Shown here: positions 20,970 to 21,886 of the stretch, one piece after another
How the letters are laid out: each line of letters opens with the position of its first letter
Position numbering within the stretch: the first letter of the stretch is position 1
Source of the DNA: Bacillota bacterium
GTDB taxonomy: Bacteria; Bacillota; Clostridia; Christensenellales; CAG-138
Length of the DNA stretch: 21,886 nt
Reading direction: 5' to 3'
Assembly: GCA_023393045.1 (NCBI GenBank)
Contig: JAEWMV010000179.1
Coordinates: forward strand, 1 to 21,886
Translations under genes and position numbers: made by a program
Notes under the pieces: model-generated
What the model was told of the DNA's origin: nothing
Database searches by the model: none
The model's input: the letters and a program-made list of their open reading frames with translations, nothing else

Positions 20970-21886
20970 ATGAAACAATATACGAAACGCAACCGCTCCA
21001 CCTTATGCGGAGCTTTGATTTGTGTACTAATCAGCGCGGCCTGCGCCGTTACGCTTCAGTTTTTCAAAGGCAATGTGCTGGATATGGCAATCGCGGGCGA
21101 TGCGCATGCGACGATGAAATACGCGCTGCTGCTCATCGGGTTCATCCTGGGTGAGATCGGGTTCTATTTCGTCTACGACCGGCTGAGCGCCCGCTTTGTC
21201 GCGGGCTGCGTGAAAGATCTGAAGGCGGATTTGTTTTGCAGCATCCTTCATCGCAGTTATGTCGGGTACAGGGCGTTTCCCAGGGGCGAATACATTGCAA
21301 AATATACCAATGAGACGGACCTGATCAGGGAGCGGCAATTTTCCATGCTGCCCCTTCTGGGAGAAATCGTTTTGAAGGTGCTCTTCGTCGGCATGGCGCT
21401 TTTCCTGCTTGACTGGCGCATTGCGCTCATCACGATATTTCTGCTGACCACGCCGCTCTATGTCCCCAAACTCATCGAAAAACGACTGCATAAAGCGCAG
21501 GCGGACTATGTCGCGGCGGTTGAAGAGAACCTCTCTAAAGTGAGCGATTGGCTTTTGGGGTTTGAAGTGATTAAGAACTTCTCCGTAGAGCGGCGCATCA
21601 TGGAGCGTTTCCATGAAACGAGCGGCAATGTGGCGCAGAAATGGATTGTGGACGCCGATGTCGGAATCCTTTCCCGGCTCATATCGACCTTGATCTCTTA
21701 TTTGTCCTACTTCATCATTTTGGCGTTTGCCGCTTATCTGGTGATTGCAGGCGATTTTTCAGCGGGCGATTTTTTCGTTGCAATCGGCATGATAGACCAG
21801 CTTTCATATCCGCTGATTTCACTTTCGGGCATCATCCGCCGCCTTGTGGCGATGCGGCCGGCGTGCAGGTCGATGGAGGCGTTCAT
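20970..21886 (+). CDS. ABC exporter, transmembrane domain (partial, runs off the window)
   Basis: From ATG 20970 the frame stays open to the window end, giving 305 codons without the nucleotide-binding domain. The visible part is an ABC_membrane-type (type IV exporter) domain with about five to six helices. These include STLCGALICVLISAACAVTL, YALLLIGFILGEIGFYFVY, EIVLKVLFVGMALFLL, WRIALITIFLLTTPLYV and SYFIILAFAAYLVIAG. Long cytoplasmic helices lie between them (for example IEKRLHKAQADYVAAVEENL and WLLGFEVIKNFSVERRIMERF, the coupling-helix region). GGAGGA lies 7 nt upstream of the start. Such half-transporters export lipids, peptides or drugs, often as heterodimers, so a partner gene may follow. 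Codon use looks less GC-rich than in the trk region. Confidence 0.88.
   Translation, partial: MKQYTKRNRSTLCGALICVLISAACAVTLQFFKGNVLDMAIAGDAHATMKYALLLIGFILGEIGFYFVYDRLSARFVAGCVKDLKADLFCSILHRSYVGYRAFPRGEYIAKYTNETDLIRERQFSMLPLLGEIVLKVLFVGMALFLLDWRIALITIFLLTTPLYVPKLIEKRLHKAQADYVAAVEENLSKVSDWLLGFEVIKNFSVERRIMERFHETSGNVAQKWIVDADVGILSRLISTLISYLSYFIILAFAAYLVIAGDFSAGDFFVAIGMIDQLSYPLISLSGIIRRLVAMRPACRSMEAF

Overview
The window looks like chromosomal DNA from a GC-rich Bacillota, probably an uncultured Clostridia lineage. The grounds are near-consensus GGAGG ribosome binding sites, sigma-A type promoters, and a gene set typical of that group: a YhaM-type exoribonuclease, uridine kinase, a UPF0316 protein, an AI-2E-family permease, an SH3-bearing L,D-transpeptidase and a tiny protein ending PVQDADDL. 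Glycine codons are mostly GGC and the long antisense open frames are GC-bias shadows. No IS, integrase, phage gene or CRISPR array was seen. The species-level assignment is inference.

Layout. The first 35 nt are the 5' end of a class II tRNA (probably tRNA-Ser) on the minus strand. Next comes a plus-strand cell-envelope group: a DUF368/PopT undecaprenyl-phosphate translocase, a secreted L,D-transpeptidase and a membrane-anchored M1-type metallopeptidase. It converges, with a 6-nt overlap, on a minus-strand operon: LOG-family phosphoribohydrolase, Usp-like protein, uridine kinase, AI-2E-family permease and a 47-aa protein with a TTG start. An AlkZ-related winged-helix protein follows on the plus strand with its own promoter and terminator.

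The most notable gene is at 8180-8827: a full-length relative of NpmA/KamB, the 16S rRNA m1A1408 methyltransferases that confer broad aminoglycoside resistance. It keeps the residues matching D30, D55, E88, W107, R153, W197 and R207 of NpmA, sits behind a structured leader of about 230 nt, and uses glycine codons unlike its neighbours. It converges on a MATE efflux pump across a strong hairpin terminator.

Then come a small Smr-domain protein, the trkA-trkH potassium-uptake pair, and yhaM. Minus-strand genes follow: a GyrI-like protein, a GltS-family symporter, a PlsC acyltransferase carrying a zinc ribbon and a PH-like tail, and a UPF0316 membrane protein. The window closes with a cell-wall hydrolase (four peptidoglycan-binding repeats plus NlpC/P60) and the transmembrane part of an ABC exporter cut by the window end.

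The second highlight is upstream of that exporter. A promoter, an 8-codon leader peptide with a good ribosome binding site, and four mutually exclusive complementary segments ending in the exporter's Shine-Dalgarno sequence form an ermC-style translational attenuator. With the rRNA methyltransferase and the MATE pump, it suggests a strain equipped against ribosome-targeting drugs, although the three are separate transcription units.
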